Positions 55,279 through 63,729 of a stretch of DNA of 64,000 nt are shown here, piece by piece; the first letter of the stretch is position 1, and the number at the start of each line of letters is the position of its first letter. The DNA lies in assembly GCA_014946745.1 (NCBI GenBank), contig JADCRD010000001.1, positions 3,033,171-3,097,170 of the forward strand, read 5' to 3'. The position numbers and the translations under genes were made by a program. Origin of the DNA: Lysobacterales bacterium. GTDB lineage: Bacteria > Pseudomonadota > Gammaproteobacteria > Xanthomonadales > Xanthomonadaceae. The notes beneath the pieces were generated by a model that had not been told where the DNA came from, did not search any database, and was given only the letters and a program-made list of their open reading frames with translations.

Positions 55279-57393
55279 TCAACTCCGCCGACGCGGCCGG
55301 TAGTCCGACAGCGCATCCACCAGGCTGTCCAGCCGCGGCTCGATCGACTCCAGCGCCTTGATCTCGGCGTTCAAGGTGGTGAAGTCGACGCGCTCGCGCC
55401 AGCCCGCGCCCAGCGGACGCTGGTCGCCCACCACGAACGCGCGCACGCCGAGCTGCACCGAGTACAGCGTCGAACTCTGGCCGTAGTACTGCAGCTCCTG
55501 CGAGCCGATCGGCTCGGCGCGCACCACCACCACGGCCGCGGCCTGACGACGGATCTGGCGGAACATCTGCGGCAGCGGTGCGCCGCCGTCGACATCCAGA
55601 AGATCGCTGTCCACCACGTCGAAGCCCTGACGAATCAGCTGCTCCTCGATGCGCTGGCGGGCCGGCCCGGTGATCGCCGAGTCGCCCAGTGCGACCACAG
55701 CGATGCGCGGCGGCGGCGGTGGCATCTGGCTGCGCGGCGGCTCCGCGCTGGCGGTCTGGACGGGCGCCTGCGCGACGGCATTGGCGTTCGCGGCAGGGTT
55801 TCGCGAGGGCACGGCCTCACGGGTGTTCGGCCCGGTGGTCGCAGAAGGCGCATCCGCGGAGCCTGCCAGTTTGGCGCCGACCACGGCCGCGGCCGCAGCG
55901 GCGGTGGGCTCTGCGGCTTCCAGCGCGGTCGAGGGCGCGGCAGGCTCGGGCTGCGCGTCCGGCAGCGTGGGCTCGACCGGCGGCGTCTGCACCGCGACCG
56001 CGCTGCCGATGGTATTGCCGCGCGCCGCGGCATCGGCAGCGATCAGGGCGGCACTGCCCGCCGCTGCATCGAGCGAATTGGCGCCGGTCTGGCTGGGCGC
56101 GACCTCGTTGGCCGGGGCCGTCGCCGCCGTGCTGGTACCGACAGGATTGCTGGCGCGCCCAGCGGCGACGCCGTCCGAGTAGCTGCTGCCAACGAATCCG
56201 TCGTAGAAGCCGCTGACCAGATTCATCAGCGGCGCACGGAAGGCGAATACGCTGCCCGCCACCAGCAGGGCCAGTCCCGCCGCGATGCCAATCGCCAGCT
56301 TGCCGCCGCCGCCGCGCTTCTGCGCTTCCAGCACGGAGGGCCGCGCCGGAGACCGCGCACGCGTCGCGGTGTCTGGCACCGGTGGCGCTGCTGCCGGTGG
56401 TACCGGCGGCGGGTTGGAGCCAGGCGCGGGCGTGGTCACACCGACCCCAGCCGCACTCACCACCGGCGGCGGCGTGGGCGCGCGCTTGGGCTGCGAGGCC
56501 GGAGTGGGCGCACCGATCACGGTGGCGTCGGACATCGCCGCCTTCACGGCCGGCAGCTTCAGCGCGCCGGTCTGCGCCACCAGCGGATGCGCCTGCAGCG
56601 CAGCCGCAAGGTCGTGGCAGTTCTGGAAGCGGTCATGCGGATCCTTGGCCAGCATTTTCGCGAGGATCGCCGCGGCCTGGGTGTCGACCGCCTCGTTCAG
56701 CTGGCGAACGTCCGGAATCTCGGCCTTGACCACCTCCAGCATCAGGCCCAGCGGGCTCTCGTCCGAGAACGGCGTCTTGCCGCTCAGCATCTCGAACAGC
56801 ACGATGCCCAGCGAGAACACGTCCGAACGCTGGTCGACGGGCTTGCCGAGGCACACCTCGGGCGAGAGGTAACCGGGGGTGCCGACGAACTCACCGGTCG
56901 TGGTGAGCTTCTTGGACAGATCCTGGGTCGCGAGCGCGATGCCGAAGTCGGCGATCTTGACCTGGCCGCGGGTGGACAGCATCAGGTTGCCGGGCTTGAT
57001 GTCGCGGTGGATCACTCCGGCGTCGTGGGCCGTGGCCAGGCCCTGCGCCGTCTGGTGCAGGATCTTCAGCGCCACCTCCGGCTGCAGGCGACCCTCGCGC
57101 TTCAGCAGGCCCGACAGCGATTCGCCCTCGACGAACTCCATCACGAAGAAGGGCTGGCCGTTCTCCTGGCCGATGAAATAGATCTGGATGATGTGCGGGT
57201 CGTTCAGCGCCGCCATCGAGCGCGCCTCACGCAGGAAGCGCTCGACCAGCTGCGGGTCGTGGGCCAGCGAGGGCGAGAGCTCCTTGATCGCGACGAAACG
57301 GTTCAGCGCCGGCTCGAAGCCCTTGTAGACGACGCCCATGCCGCCGCGTCCCAGCTCCGCGACGATCTCGTAGTGGCCGAGGTGGGTCTTCAT
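55279..57393 (-). CDS. Transmembrane Ser/Thr protein kinase with extracytoplasmic domain (third kinase)
   Basis: A 704-residue Hanks-type kinase. The kinase domain spans residues 8-270, with GRGGMG (15-20), K37, HRDIKPGN (D131), DFG in IADFGIAL and GTPGYLSPE. A Pro/Ala-rich linker (about 300-355), a membrane helix (about 366-385) and a second low-complexity stretch follow. The C-terminal domain (about 590-704) starts with IAVVALGDSA and looks like an alpha/beta domain; it may be a sensor. It lacks TPRs and a sigma partner, so it differs from the two other kinases. The ATG at 57393 has AGGAGG. Confidence 0.92.
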   Translation of the reverse strand: MKTHLGHYEIVAELGRGGMGVVYKGFEPALNRFVAIKELSPSLAHDPQLVERFLREARSMAALNDPHIIQIYFIGQENGQPFFVMEFVEGESLSGLLKREGRLQPEVALKILHQTAQGLATAHDAGVIHRDIKPGNLMLSTRGQVKIADFGIALATQDLSKKLTTTGEFVGTPGYLSPEVCLGKPVDQRSDVFSLGIVLFEMLSGKTPFSDESPLGLMLEVVKAEIPDVRQLNEAVDTQAAAILAKMLAKDPHDRFQNCHDLAAALQAHPLVAQTGALKLPAVKAAMSDATVIGAPTPASQPKRAPTPPPVVSAAGVGVTTPAPGSNPPPVPPAAAPPVPDTATRARSPARPSVLEAQKRGGGGKLAIGIAAGLALLVAGSVFAFRAPLMNLVSGFYDGFVGSSYSDGVAAGRASNPVGTSTAATAPANEVAPSQTGANSLDAAAGSAALIAADAAARGNTIGSAVAVQTPPVEPTLPDAQPEPAAPSTALEAAEPTAAAAAAVVGAKLAGSADAPSATTGPNTREAVPSRNPAANANAVAQAPVQTASAEPPRSQMPPPPPRIAVVALGDSAITGPARQRIEEQLIRQGFDVVDSDLLDVDGGAPLPQMFRQIRRQAAAVVVVRAEPIGSQELQYYGQSSTLYSVQLGVRAFVVGDQRPLGAGWRERVDFTTLNAEIKALESIEPRLDSLVDALSDYRPRRRS

Positions 57394-57583
57394 GGTCGCC
57401 TCCTGGGGCGACGGAATGGTGAGGGTCATCCTAGCACCGGCCTTTCGCGCTGGCCCCGCGGGGTGCGGGCCTTGTGCTGGAGGAGTACGAAGTCCGGCGA
57501 CGCCACGCGACATCGCTGGGCCTGGCGTTGGCGGGCATTCATCCGCGGGTCTGTGCAGGGCCCGGCCAGCCGCAGCCAGCGCC

Positions 57584-57589
57584 TACAAT
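57584..57589 (+). promoter_or_regulatory. Predicted -10 box of rraA
   Basis: TACAAT lies about 31 bases before the rraA ATG, placing a start site near 57596. No good -35 box is visible in the GC-rich upstream sequence. Confidence 0.5.
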
Positions 57590-57619
57590 GCCGGGCCTGC
57601 TCAAGCACCGGAGACACTC

Positions 57620-58108
57620 ATGGAAGCCAAGACCACCGACCTCTGCGACACCTACGGCGACGCCCTGCGGGTGGTCGAGGAGCCGCTCTCCGACTTCGGC
57701 GGCCTGATCGCCTTCGGCGGCCCGGTGCACACCATCCGCGCCTACGAGGACAACAGCCTGGTGCGCGCGGCGCTCTCCGAACCCGGCCAGGGCCGCGTGC
57801 TGGTGGTCGACGGCGGCGGCTCGCTGAAGCGCGCGATGCTCGGCGACGAACTCGCCGCGCTTGCGGTCAAGAACGACTGGGAGGGCATCGTGATCTTCGG
57901 CTGCGTGCGCGACTCCGCCGCGCTGGCTGAGCTCGAAATCGGCATCAAGGCGCTGGGCACCTGCCCGCGCAAAACCGACAAAACGGGCCAGGGCCTGCGC
58001 GAGGTGCCGATCCGCATCGGTGGCGTCGACATCCGCCCCGGCGACTATCTGTATGCCGATGAGGACGGCATCGTGGTCTCGGCCAAGCGCCTGCAGGAAG
58101 CCGGTTGA
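57620..58108 (+). CDS. rraA: RraA-family protein (RNase E activity regulator / HMG aldolase-like)
   Basis: A 162-residue protein of the RraA fold. The active/binding-site region reads VLVVDGGGSLKRAMLGDELAALA, and a later signature is VIFGCVRDSAAL. E. coli RraA binds RNase E and inhibits RNA decay; relatives act as 4-hydroxy-4-methyl-2-oxoglutarate aldolases. The length of about 160 fits the RNase regulator group. The ATG has GGAG upstream. It is divergent from the third kinase gene. Confidence 0.93.
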   Translation: MEAKTTDLCDTYGDALRVVEEPLSDFGGLIAFGGPVHTIRAYEDNSLVRAALSEPGQGRVLVVDGGGSLKRAMLGDELAALAVKNDWEGIVIFGCVRDSAALAELEIGIKALGTCPRKTDKTGQGLREVPIRIGGVDIRPGDYLYADEDGIVVSAKRLQEAG

Positions 58109-58308
58109 GTGCTGCGACAGCGCATCGATGTCCCGTGGCATTCGTGTCCGCACGCTGCCTGGATGCCTTTGGCCTCGATCCGATTGAACCTTGCCCAGCA
58201 CTGCACGAGTTGAGCGTGACCTTCGATTCGGCGCCACGCCTCGGCTAGCGCGCCAAGGCCAGCGTGTGCAGCGGGCGAACGGCCACCGCTTTCGCACCAG
58301 TGACCCGC

Positions 58309-59214
58309 ATGGACCACTTGAACCTCAACGACATCGCACTCTTCGTCCAGGTCATGCGCCACGGCAGCTTCGCCGAGGCCGGACGTCAGCTGGGACTGCC
58401 GTCGAACACCGTCAGTCGGCGCATCCAGGACCTGGAGTCGCAGCTCGGCGTCCGGCTGCTGCAGCGCTCCACCCGCAAGCTCACACCGACCGGCGCGGGG
58501 CTGGCGCTGCATGCGCGCTGCGCCGAGCCGGTCGAGGGCCTGTTCGAGGCCTCGCAGGACCTGATGCTCGGCCACGAGGAGCCGCGCGGCGTGGTGCGGG
58601 TGGCCGCCCCGGCGGACTTCTTCGACTTCTTCGCGATGCCGTGGGTGGCCGGGTTCCTGCAGTCCCACCCGCGGGTGTCGCTGGACTTCGTGCTCAGCGA
58701 CGCGAACACCGACCTGATCGCCGAGCGCATCGACGTGGCGTTCCGCGGCGGCGCGATGGAGGACTCCGGGCATGTGGGCCGCGCCGTTCTGCCTGAGGGC
58801 GAGGAGGGCTTGGTCGCCAGCCCCACCTATCTCGCCGCCCGCGGCGTGCCGACGACACTGGCCGAACTGGCTGCGCACGCATTCGTGGCGTTCTCCCGCC
58901 CGGGACGCAGCGTCAGCTGGAGGATGCGAGGCCCGGACGGCAGCGAGGACGAAATCAAGGTGACCCCTTGCTTCAGCGCCAACACCGCCCAGGTCCTTCG
59001 CAAGGCGACCTTGGCCGGGATCGGCATCGCGCTGCTGCCGCGCCCGGTGATCCGCCGCGATCTCGACGCCGGGCTGGTGGTGCCCGTGCTGCCGGGCTGG
59101 ACACGCCGCGGCCGCGGGCTGCACGTGCTCTACCCGAGCCGGCGGCACCTGCCGGCCGCGGTGACCGCCTTCATCGATCTGGCGGTCGAGCGCTTGCGGG
59201 AACTGGAAGCCTGA
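58309..59214 (+). CDS. LysR-family transcriptional regulator
   Basis: A 301-residue regulator with an N-terminal winged helix-turn-helix (LNDIALFVQVMRHGSFAEAGRQLGLPSNTVSRRIQDLESQLG, residues 5-46) and a LysR substrate-binding domain (about 90-295). It belongs to the group with a short dimer helix, often acting on a divergent redox gene, but here its neighbour is convergent. The ATG at 58309 gives the normal start. Possible targets are the SnoaL-like and F420-reductase-like genes. Confidence 0.92.
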   Translation: MDHLNLNDIALFVQVMRHGSFAEAGRQLGLPSNTVSRRIQDLESQLGVRLLQRSTRKLTPTGAGLALHARCAEPVEGLFEASQDLMLGHEEPRGVVRVAAPADFFDFFAMPWVAGFLQSHPRVSLDFVLSDANTDLIAERIDVAFRGGAMEDSGHVGRAVLPEGEEGLVASPTYLAARGVPTTLAELAAHAFVAFSRPGRSVSWRMRGPDGSEDEIKVTPCFSANTAQVLRKATLAGIGIALLPRPVIRRDLDAGLVVPVLPGWTRRGRGLHVLYPSRRHLPAAVTAFIDLAVERLRELEA

Positions 59215-59347
59215 AGAGCCCTGGCAGCGTGTCGCCCCCCTCCCGAGAGTGGTTCATGTCGGCGGTGCGGCGCAGGTCCTTTCCGCCTCACGACAAAGCA
59301 ATCGCTGACGCGCTTGCTTCGTCGCCCCGGCCATCCCTGGCCGGACC

Positions 59348-59373
59348 AGCAGGCTGCTTTTCAACAGCCTGCT
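59348..59373. terminator. Hairpin between convergent LysR and SnoaL-like genes
   Basis: AGCAGGCTG (59348-59356) pairs with CAGCCTGCT (59365-59373) around the loop CTTTTCAA. The right arm overlaps the stop codon of the SnoaL-like gene (TAG, 59372-59374). In the minus direction it would have little U-run; in the plus direction it ends the LysR transcript. Confidence 0.6.
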
Positions 59374-59788
59374 AGAAGCCGCCACCATCGAGCGCGGCGA
59401 GGAAGGCCTGCGGGTTCCAGTACTCGCGATACCCAGCGATGAGCCCATCGCGGAAGGTGGCGAAGGTGGCGTAGCGCATGTCGTAGGGTCGGCCGGTCGC
59501 AATGACGCGGCCGGTAGCGCGCCACTCCGCGATCGCGACGCCGGGATCAGCGGCGGCCTGAACATGCAGGCTTGGTATGGCCTGCACGTCGATCACAGAC
59601 GGATAGTTCTGCAGGTAAGCGTGCAGCGCGGCGCGGCCCTCGATCCGGCGGGGCAAGCCCTCGGGCGCGAACGGGAACTCGGCGACGACATCCTCGGCGC
59701 AAAGCGCCGCCCAAGCGTCCATGTCCTTTGAGAGGAAGACCTGCAGGCTGTGACGGAGCAGGTCCTGCGGGCTGGCGTGGGTGCCCAT
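59372..59788 (-). CDS. SnoaL-like (NTF2-fold) polyketide-cyclase family protein
   Basis: A 138-residue protein with the NTF2/SnoaL cone fold. It has an N-terminal helix (DLLRHSLQVFLSKDMDAWAALCAEDVVAEFPFAPEG) and a C-terminal sheet (YATFATFRDGLIAGYREYWNPQAF). The YREYWNP ending is common in this family. Members act as small-molecule isomerases or hydrolases or have no known activity. The ATG has GAGGA upstream; it follows the F420-reductase-like gene by 31 bases, so they form an operon. Confidence 0.87.
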   Translation of the reverse strand: MGTHASPQDLLRHSLQVFLSKDMDAWAALCAEDVVAEFPFAPEGLPRRIEGRAALHAYLQNYPSVIDVQAIPSLHVQAAADPGVAIAEWRATGRVIATGRPYDMRYATFATFRDGLIAGYREYWNPQAFLAALDGGGF

Positions 59789-59819
59789 GCGATAGATCCT
59801 CGATGGCGGGCGCGGACGC

Positions 59820-60464
59820 TCAGAGCGCGATGAAGTGGGTCGCAGCCAAGGCGCCGAAGGGCAGCGACGCGAGGCGGCCGCCCACTTCGATCGAGCCCAG
59901 GTCGACCGGGAAATGGCCCATCTCATCGATCAGCGCGCGGACCTCGGCCTTTGCATTGGCGTCGTCGCCGGAATAGAACTGCACGCGCCTTCCGCCCGGT
60001 ACGGTGGGCTGCGCCAGCACCTGCACGTCAAGGTGGTTGAAGGCCTTCACCACCCGCGCGCCCGGCACGAAGCCGCTGAACACCTCGGTCGAGGCGCGGC
60101 CGCCGAGGTCGATCTCCTTGATCCCCCAGGCCGCGAGCGGATTCGTGGGATCGCTGGCCTCGGGCGAGCCCGGCTCAAGGAAGGCCACGGGGTTGGTACC
60201 GTCGATGACGATCCGGCCATTCCAAGCCGGCAGGCCGGCGAGCGCGGTCCCGAGGTCGACCCAGCGCACGGCCACGAGCACGATGTCGGCGCTGGCGGCC
60301 TCAGCGACAGTGCCAGCGGTGATCGAAGGACCGAGCTCAGCGACGAGCGGTGCGAGCGACGCGGGGCCGCGGCGGTTGGCGATGGTGGCGGGGACCTGCC
60401 GGCTGGCGAGGACCCGCGCGATGTTGGAGCCGAGGCCGCCGGAGCCGATGATGCCAATGCGCAT
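59820..60464 (-). CDS. NADPH-dependent F420 reductase-like oxidoreductase
   Basis: A 214-residue Rossmann-fold protein. The nucleotide-binding motif is IGIIGSGGLGSNIARVLASR with a following N-R-R, suggesting NADP(H). Later motifs are IVLVAVRWVDL, IVIDGTNPV and VVKAFNHLDV, characteristic of the F420-reductase-like group. Proteobacteria usually lack coenzyme F420, so the real partner is probably different. The ATG at 60464 has AGAGGA upstream. It shares a transcript with the SnoaL-like gene. Confidence 0.88.
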   Translation of the reverse strand: MRIGIIGSGGLGSNIARVLASRQVPATIANRRGPASLAPLVAELGPSITAGTVAEAASADIVLVAVRWVDLGTALAGLPAWNGRIVIDGTNPVAFLEPGSPEASDPTNPLAAWGIKEIDLGGRASTEVFSGFVPGARVVKAFNHLDVQVLAQPTVPGGRRVQFYSGDDANAKAEVRALIDEMGHFPVDLGSIEVGGRLASLPFGALAATHFIAL

Positions 60465-61016
60465 GGTGATTCCTCTGGGTTCATTGGGGGCGTAGCGCCC
60501 CGCGAAGTCGTGGTGGAGTTGCGGTGGACGCAGGGAGTGCACGATAGGAAGGCGCAGCCGCCCCCGGAAGTCGGCCGCGATGGAGTGGACTCGTCCACGA
60601 CGCGAGGGAATCCGACCCAGCAAGAGAAAGCCACGCCGTGATCGAGGCTGAGTTCGAGGCGTGGGCTGACGGCGCGATTTCAGGCGAGGCCATTCAGAAA
60701 GCTCTGCGACCGCACCTTCGGCGATAGGCAGGCATGGGTGTGTCACGCTGGCGCAGACGAGGGCCCCCACCCGGATCCGGAGCGCTGTCAGTGCAGGCAA
60801 CGGGCGCCTGCTTGGTCGGGGGACGCGTCGATGTCGTGGAATCCGGACGGCCTGCTGGGCGCGGGGCTCGGAGCCACCCAGTGGATTGCAGCTCCGCTGC
60901 AGGAAGCGCGTTGCGGCCGCGCGCAGGCACTCCCGGTGCTCGCCGTTCACGCCGGGATCGCCTTTCGCTGATCCGGGCTTGACTGCGGCAACGGCAGGCT
61001 GCGCGCTGTTCCGCTC
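60465..61016. other. Long intergenic region, no gene seen
   Basis: 552 bases between the divergent F420-reductase-like and BLUF genes. Chance open frames exist on both strands without family-like sequence or ribosome sites. It must hold both promoters, but no clear boxes, hairpins or repeats were found. Confidence 0.4.
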
Positions 61017-61556
61017 ATGAAAGCCACCATGTTCCTCAGTCGTCTCATCTACGCCAGCCGCGCCGTCGACAGCCTGCAGACGGCGGATATCGAACAGATT
61101 CTCGAGGCCTCACGCCGCAACAACGGCAAGGTCGGCGTCAGCGGTGTGCTGCTGTTTTCGGCCCGCGAATTCCTGCAGTGTCTCGAAGGCTCGCGCGAGG
61201 CGGTCAACCAGACCTACGCGCGCATCCTCGGCGACCCACGCCACGCCGAGGTGCTGATGCTCGACTACCGCGAAGTGTCCCGCCGCCTGTTCCCCGACTG
61301 GAGCATGCAGGCGCTGGCGCCCGGGCTGTTGTCGCGGCAGCGGGTGCTGCGCTACTCCGAGCGCGAACTGTTCAGCCCCACACGGATGGGCGCGGCGAGC
61401 GCGTTGGCGATGCTGGAAGACATCGCCGGTGACATCGAGCGCCATGGCCTCGCCGAGGTCAGCGCCGCCCGTGAATCCGGCTCGACGCCCGCGGAGCCGC
61501 TCTCTGCCGGCGCGCGCAACAGCCTGTTGGCCAAGCTGCGCGGCGGAGCCGGCTGA
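61017..61556 (+). CDS. BLUF-domain blue-light photoreceptor
   Basis: A 179-residue FAD-binding blue-light sensor. Photocycle residues align with AppA by exact spacing: Y12, N36, Q54, W95 and M97 (AppA Y21, N45, Q63, W104, M106). The flavin segment is NNGKVGVSGVLLFSAREFLQCLEG. The last about 45 residues are a helical extension with no output domain, so it probably acts by protein contact. The ATG at 61017 or four codons later may be used. It precedes the alkylation-repair genes by about 67 bases in the same direction. Confidence 0.94.
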   Translation: MKATMFLSRLIYASRAVDSLQTADIEQILEASRRNNGKVGVSGVLLFSAREFLQCLEGSREAVNQTYARILGDPRHAEVLMLDYREVSRRLFPDWSMQALAPGLLSRQRVLRYSERELFSPTRMGAASALAMLEDIAGDIERHGLAEVSAARESGSTPAEPLSAGARNSLLAKLRGGAG

Positions 61557-61623
61557 CCCGGCGCAGCGCATCCATGTCCGAATCCGGCGAGTGCGGGCAT
61601 GCGCGCAGGGCTAGTCTGTGCGC

Positions 61624-63102
61624 ATGCCGCCCCTCCAGCCACCGCCCGATGCCGTTTGCGAACAGGCCCGCCTGTCGCGCGATGCGCGCTTTGACGGGCT
61701 GTTCTTCACCGCGGTGCGCTCGACCGGCATCTACTGCCGGCCGGTGTGTCCGGCGCCTGCGCCCAAGCCGAGCAACGTGCACTACTACGTCAGCGCCGCC
61801 GCGGCCGAGGCCGCTGGCTATCGACCCTGCCTGCGCTGTCGGCCCGAGCTTTCGCCTGCCGCGGGCCCCTGGCGTCGCGGCGAGGCGGTGCTGGGTCGCG
61901 CGCTGCGGCTCATTGAACACGGCGCACTCGAAGGGAATGGGGTGCCCGCGCTGGCAGCTCGGCTGCACGTCGGCGAGCGCCAGCTGCGGCGACTCTTCGC
62001 CAGCGAGTTGGGCGTGTCGCCCCTGCAGGTCGAAGCCACGCGCCGGCTGCTGTTCGCCAAGCAGCTGCTGAGCGAGACCGCGCTGCCGGTCACCGAGGTC
62101 GCGCTGGCCGCGGGCTTTGCCAGCCTGCGCCGCTTCAACGCCGCCTTCCTGCAGGCCTACGGTTTGGCTCCGAGCCAGCTGCGTCGCGCGCGCTCCGAGG
62201 CGCCGGCCAGCGCGCCGTCCGGCCCGCTCGTGCTGCGCCTGAACTACCGTCCGCCCTACGATTTCGCGGCCCTGCTCGACTTCCTACGCGGTCGCGCCCT
62301 GCAGGGCCTTGAGCAGGTCGATGGCTTGGGCTATGCCCGCCTGATCGCCGCCGACACCGGCGCCTGGCTGCGCGTATCGGCCTGGCCCGGCGGCGCCGAT
62401 GCGCTGCGCCTTGAGCTGCACGGCCTTGCGGCCAGCGCGCTGCGCGATGTGGTGCAACGCGTGCGGCGCATGTTCGACCTCGACGCCGAACCTGCCGCCA
62501 TCGAATCGGTGCTCGGCCGCGATGCACGCCTGTCCCCGCTGCTGCGCGCGCGTCCCGGCCTGCGTCTGCCGAGCGGCTGGGACGGCTTCGAGATCGCCGT
62601 GCGCGCGGTGATCGGCCAGCAGATCAGCGTCGCCGGCGCGCGCACCCTGACCCAGCGACTGCTGCAGCGCTGCGGACAGGCCGTGCCGGCGCCACTGCAG
62701 GCACAGGGCTTCAGCCATCGCCTTCCGACGGCCGCGGAACTCTCCGTCGCCGATCTCGATGGCCTGGGCCTCACCGGCGCGCGCCAGCGCACCCTGCACG
62801 CGCTGGCGCAGGCCGTCGTCGAGCGGCGTCTCGACTTCGATCCAAGTCAGCCGCTGGAATCCTTCATCGAGCGCTGCGTCGCCTTGCCCGGCATCGGCCC
62901 GTGGACGGCGCACTACCTGGCCCTGCGTGCGCTGGGGCATCCGGATGCGTTTCCGAGCGGCGATCTCGTGCTGCAGAAGGCTTTGCCGGACGACGGCAGC
63001 CGAGTTTCAGCCGCAGCGCTGGAGGCGCGCGCCGAGGCATGGCGCCCCTGGCGCAGCTACGCGGTGATCCACCTCTGGCACACCGCAGCCAACGGAGACT
63101 GA
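61624..63102 (+). CDS. Ada-AlkA fusion: alkylation-response regulator and 3-methyladenine DNA glycosylase
   Basis: A 492-residue bifunctional protein. The N-terminal Ada zinc domain has C38, C42, C69 and C72, the same numbers as in E. coli Ada, with C38 the methylphosphotriester acceptor; this supports ATG 61624 over GTG 61618. An AraC-type helix-turn-helix follows (about 90-195). The C-terminal half is AlkA-like with the helix-hairpin-helix LPGIGPWTAHYLALRALG and a following aspartate (SGDLVL) near the catalytic position. It would remove alkylated bases and activate alkylation-response genes including ogt just downstream. Confidence 0.95.
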   Translation: MPPLQPPPDAVCEQARLSRDARFDGLFFTAVRSTGIYCRPVCPAPAPKPSNVHYYVSAAAAEAAGYRPCLRCRPELSPAAGPWRRGEAVLGRALRLIEHGALEGNGVPALAARLHVGERQLRRLFASELGVSPLQVEATRRLLFAKQLLSETALPVTEVALAAGFASLRRFNAAFLQAYGLAPSQLRRARSEAPASAPSGPLVLRLNYRPPYDFAALLDFLRGRALQGLEQVDGLGYARLIAADTGAWLRVSAWPGGADALRLELHGLAASALRDVVQRVRRMFDLDAEPAAIESVLGRDARLSPLLRARPGLRLPSGWDGFEIAVRAVIGQQISVAGARTLTQRLLQRCGQAVPAPLQAQGFSHRLPTAAELSVADLDGLGLTGARQRTLHALAQAVVERRLDFDPSQPLESFIERCVALPGIGPWTAHYLALRALGHPDAFPSGDLVLQKALPDDGSRVSAAALEARAEAWRPWRSYAVIHLWHTAANGD

Positions 63103-63103
63103 C

Positions 63104-63595
63104 GTGCACATCCACTACCTCACCCTGGAAAGCCCGATCGGCACGCTGACCGTGGCCGCCAGCGCGACGGCGCTCCACGCCATCGAGTTCGAGCACAACC
63201 GCCATCCGCAGTCGCGCGCAGATTGGGTGCGCGGCGACAGCGCCCTGCTGCAGCAGGCAGCCGAGCAGCTGCGCGCGTACTTCGCCGGCCAGCGCCGGCA
63301 GTTCGAGCTGCCGCTGGCGCCGCAGGGCAGCGAGTTCCAGCGCGCCGCCTGGCAGGCGCTTGCCGCGATTCCCTTCGGCGAGACGCGCAGCTATGCGCAG
63401 CAGGCCGCAACGCTGGGCAGGCCTGCCGCGACCCGCGCCGTGGGCGCAGCCAACGGCCGCAACCCGCTGCCGATCGTCCTGCCCTGTCATCGCGTGATCG
63501 GCGCGAACGGCGCGCTGACCGGCTTTGGTGGCGGCATCGAGGTCAAGCGCTGGCTGCTGGCGCATGAGGCCAGCGCAGGGTTTCGTTTGCACTGA
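63104..63595 (+). CDS. ogt: Methylated-DNA-protein-cysteine methyltransferase
   Basis: A 163-residue suicide enzyme that removes methyl groups from O6-methylguanine. The active site is VLPCHRVIG with C128, and the DNA-binding helix region precedes it (GSEFQRAAWQALAAIPFGETRSY). The start is GTG at 63104 with GGAG at about -8, one base after the stop of the Ada-AlkA gene, so the two are co-translated. Confidence 0.95.
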   Translation: MHIHYLTLESPIGTLTVAASATALHAIEFEHNRHPQSRADWVRGDSALLQQAAEQLRAYFAGQRRQFELPLAPQGSEFQRAAWQALAAIPFGETRSYAQQAATLGRPAATRAVGAANGRNPLPIVLPCHRVIGANGALTGFGGGIEVKRWLLAHEASAGFRLH

Positions 63596-63675
63596 GCGCG
63601 CCGCCGATGGCTGCCTGTGGAGTTCAGCCACGGGCGACGCCCAGCGGCAAGAGGCGCCTTGCGAGCGCGTAGACA

Positions 63676-63702
63676 CACAGCCCCGCTCAAGGCGGGGCTG
63701 TG
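63676..63702. terminator. Bidirectional terminator hairpin
   Basis: CACAGCCCCGC (63676-63686) and GCGGGGCTGTG (63692-63702) form an 11-base perfect stem with loop TCAAG, between the convergent ogt gene and the DUF11 gene. CGTTTAC follows on the plus strand. Confidence 0.75.
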
Positions 63703-63729
63703 CGTTTACGCGTGAAGACAGTCAGCGGA

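Noticed and set aside
59820..60464. Evidence for coenzyme F420 use
   Set aside because: The family name refers to F420, but no F420 biosynthesis gene is seen and proteobacterial relatives often work with other partners; NADP binding only is supported.
60734..60982. Two small plus-strand open frames in the gap before the BLUF gene
   Set aside because: They overlap each other in different frames, are Arg/Gly/Pro-rich and have no ribosome site.
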